From an uncultured Oribacterium sp. (GTDB taxonomy: Bacteria; Bacillota; Clostridia; Lachnospirales; Lachnospiraceae), in assembly GCA_938030845.1 (NCBI GenBank), contig CALHIC010000070.1, positions 1 through 6,478 on the forward strand: 6,478 bases of DNA, in the 5' to 3' direction. How positions within the stretch are numbered: the stretch's first letter is position 1; each line of letters begins with the position of its first letter. This document shows positions 5,497 through 6,478 of this stretch, in pieces. A program made the translations under genes and the position numbers. A model generated the notes under the pieces. It did not search any database, was not told the DNA's origin, and saw nothing but the letters and a program-made list of their open reading frames with translations.

Positions 5497-6410
5497 CCGC
5501 TTATTCCCTTTCCTCTGTACTGGGGGGCAACGGCTATCTTTCGGTTTATCTTACAGGAATTATTTTAGGAAATGGAAAAATAAAAGAAAAGAAGGAGATG
5601 GTATCCTTCTTTGACGGCTTAACGGGACTTATGCAGTTAGTGATTTTCTTTTTGCTGGGGCTGTTATCCAAACCCTCAGAGCTTCCTCATGTAGCCTTTC
5701 AAGGATTGATTATTTTCTTTTTCCTTACCTTTATTGCCAGACCTCTTTCCGTATTCTTGCTTATGAGATTCTTCCCCTCCTCCAAAAATCGAAATTTCCT
5801 TATTTCCTTTGCGGGACTTCGAGGAGCGGCTTCCATTGTATTTGCAATTTTAGCGGTGGAAAGCTTGGGAAGTGGAGACTTTTTGTTCCATCTGGTGTTT
5901 TTTATCGTGATTTTATCGATTCTCTTCCAGGGAAGCTTTTTACCGAAAATGGCAGGACGCCTGGATATGATTGACGACCAAAGCGATGTTATGAAGACCT
6001 TTACGGACTATACCGAGCAAAAGCCTGTACAGTTTATTGAGTTTATCATTCCTGAAGGGCATCATTGGGCGGGACAGTTGATTAAGGATATAATTACGCC
6101 GCCGGATACTCCTATCATTTTGGTGGAAAGAAACGGAGAGAAAAAATTACCCGGGGGAGATACGAAGATACAAGTGGGAGACCGGGTGGTTATCGGTTCT
6201 GCCAAGTCTACCATGGCCTCGGATTTGGATATCGTTGAGGTAGAGGTAGACAGGGACAGTGTTTATGCCAATAAAACCATTGCAGAAATCCCAAGAGATG
6301 AGATGGCCAGAGTGCTTTTGATTGAAAGAGGCAAGGAAATCGTGATTCCTAAGGGGAACACCAGCATTGCAGTAGGAGATATCCTGGTGATGTACAGATT
6401 GAATGAGTAA
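5433..6410 (+). CDS. Antiporter C-terminal fragment (late helices plus two RCK_C domains)
   Basis: From ATG 5433 this frame gives 325 residues, but no Shine-Dalgarno sequence precedes that ATG and it falls inside a family-conserved stretch, so it is probably not a true start. The fragment holds the late membrane helices, including SVLGGNGYLSVYLTGIILGN and the GLRGAASIVFA signature (about 5814-5846). It then has two consecutive RCK_C-like domains. The first covers about 6027-6205 (FIIPEGHHWAG, LPGGDTKIQVGDRVVIG) and the second about 6228-6404 (VEVDRDSVYANKTIAEI, IPKGNTSIAVGDILVMY). These domains sit in the cytoplasm in related transporters. Confidence 0.65.
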   Translation: MRKVDVSGDGFDFVFVLGSAVTAYSLSSVLGGNGYLSVYLTGIILGNGKIKEKKEMVSFFDGLTGLMQLVIFFLLGLLSKPSELPHVAFQGLIIFFFLTFIARPLSVFLLMRFFPSSKNRNFLISFAGLRGAASIVFAILAVESLGSGDFLFHLVFFIVILSILFQGSFLPKMAGRLDMIDDQSDVMKTFTDYTEQKPVQFIEFIIPEGHHWAGQLIKDIITPPDTPIILVERNGEKKLPGGDTKIQVGDRVVIGSAKSTMASDLDIVEVEVDRDSVYANKTIAEIPRDEMARVLLIERGKEIVIPKGNTSIAVGDILVMYRLNE

Positions 6411-6442
6411 TAGACTTTAAAAGCAGCTCTTCTCAAACGGGC

Positions 6443-6478
6443 CTAAAAACAGTTCTGAAAAATAGTTCTAAAAACAGT
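6443..6478 (+). repeat. Short degenerate direct repeats at the window edge
   Basis: CTAAAAACAGT occurs at 6443-6453 and 6468-6478, and AGTTCT at 6451-6456 and 6464-6469. Together they form about three degenerate units with a period of 12-13 bases. The array may continue beyond the window. No terminator hairpin for the antiporter gene was found in 6411-6478. Confidence 0.5.

Larger units (their letters stand above)
4801..6410 (+). pseudogene. nhaP2: K+/H+ (or Na+/H+) antiporter, NhaP2/CvrA type with RCK_C domains, frameshifted
   Basis: Taken together the two frames encode a CPA1-family antiporter that would exchange K+ or Na+ for protons across the cytoplasmic membrane. Adding one base near 5412 restores a single protein of about 536 residues, a normal length for NhaP2/CvrA-like proteins with a C-terminal regulatory region. 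The order is about a dozen membrane helices, then two RCK_C (TrkA-C) domains that in related proteins bind ligands and control transport. In the first frame the sequence runs GLSVGFVV and then loses resemblance. In the frame one base back it resumes as ALLTQYLMRKV and continues into DGFDFVFVLG, as family members do. No slippery heptamer is visible, so programmed frameshifting is unlikely. The cause is a real inactivating mutation or a sequencing error; the sequence cannot decide. Cation specificity cannot be read from the sequence. The gene has its own ribosome binding site and sits after a strong terminator. Confidence 0.82.

Overview
The window reads as a low-to-moderate G+C Gram-positive chromosome. 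Strong AGGAG-type ribosome binding sites, Rho-independent terminators and cell-wall-anchored Cna-B surface proteins point to Clostridia. The style of the proteins (Lachnospiraceae-like Cna-B proteins ending in VLxAxR...TGD, and a NhaP2/CvrA-type antiporter) suggests Lachnospiraceae, perhaps an oral or gut genus. The family-level placement is inference, because the window has no rRNA or marker gene. All genes lie on the + strand.

Positions 2-2015: the 3' part of a large surface-adhesin gene whose beginning lies outside the window. It encodes an N3-like adhesin domain, one SpaA-type domain, two Cna-B domains, a Gly/Asn linker, three VLxAxR motifs and a TGD-transmembrane-basic tail. A terminator hairpin follows (1850-1881), then a good extended -10 promoter (about 1945-1972).

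Positions 2016-4566: a complete paralogue of the first gene (828 aa) with signal peptide, Ser/Thr/Gly-rich stalk, N2/N3-like adhesin domains and the same downstream layout. It ends at an unusually long 21-bp hairpin terminator (4517-4566). The terminator and promoter between the two adhesin genes suggest they are separate transcription units that arose by tandem duplication. Both proteins lack the LP of LPXTG but share the rest of a sorting-signal layout. The repeated VLxAxR motif in front of it is the most interesting feature of the window.

Positions 4567-6478: an AT-rich intergenic stretch, then a CPA1-type cation/proton antiporter (NhaP2/CvrA family) with two C-terminal RCK_C/TrkA-C domains. 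Its reading frame is broken by a single-base frameshift near 5412, which splits it into an N-terminal piece carrying the ion-binding motifs and a C-terminal piece carrying the remaining helices and the RCK_C domains. The last 36 bases hold short degenerate direct repeats that run off the edge. The antiporter (ion and pH homeostasis) has no evident functional link to the adhesins. No sortase, defence system, mobile element, CRISPR array, tRNA or rRNA was seen.
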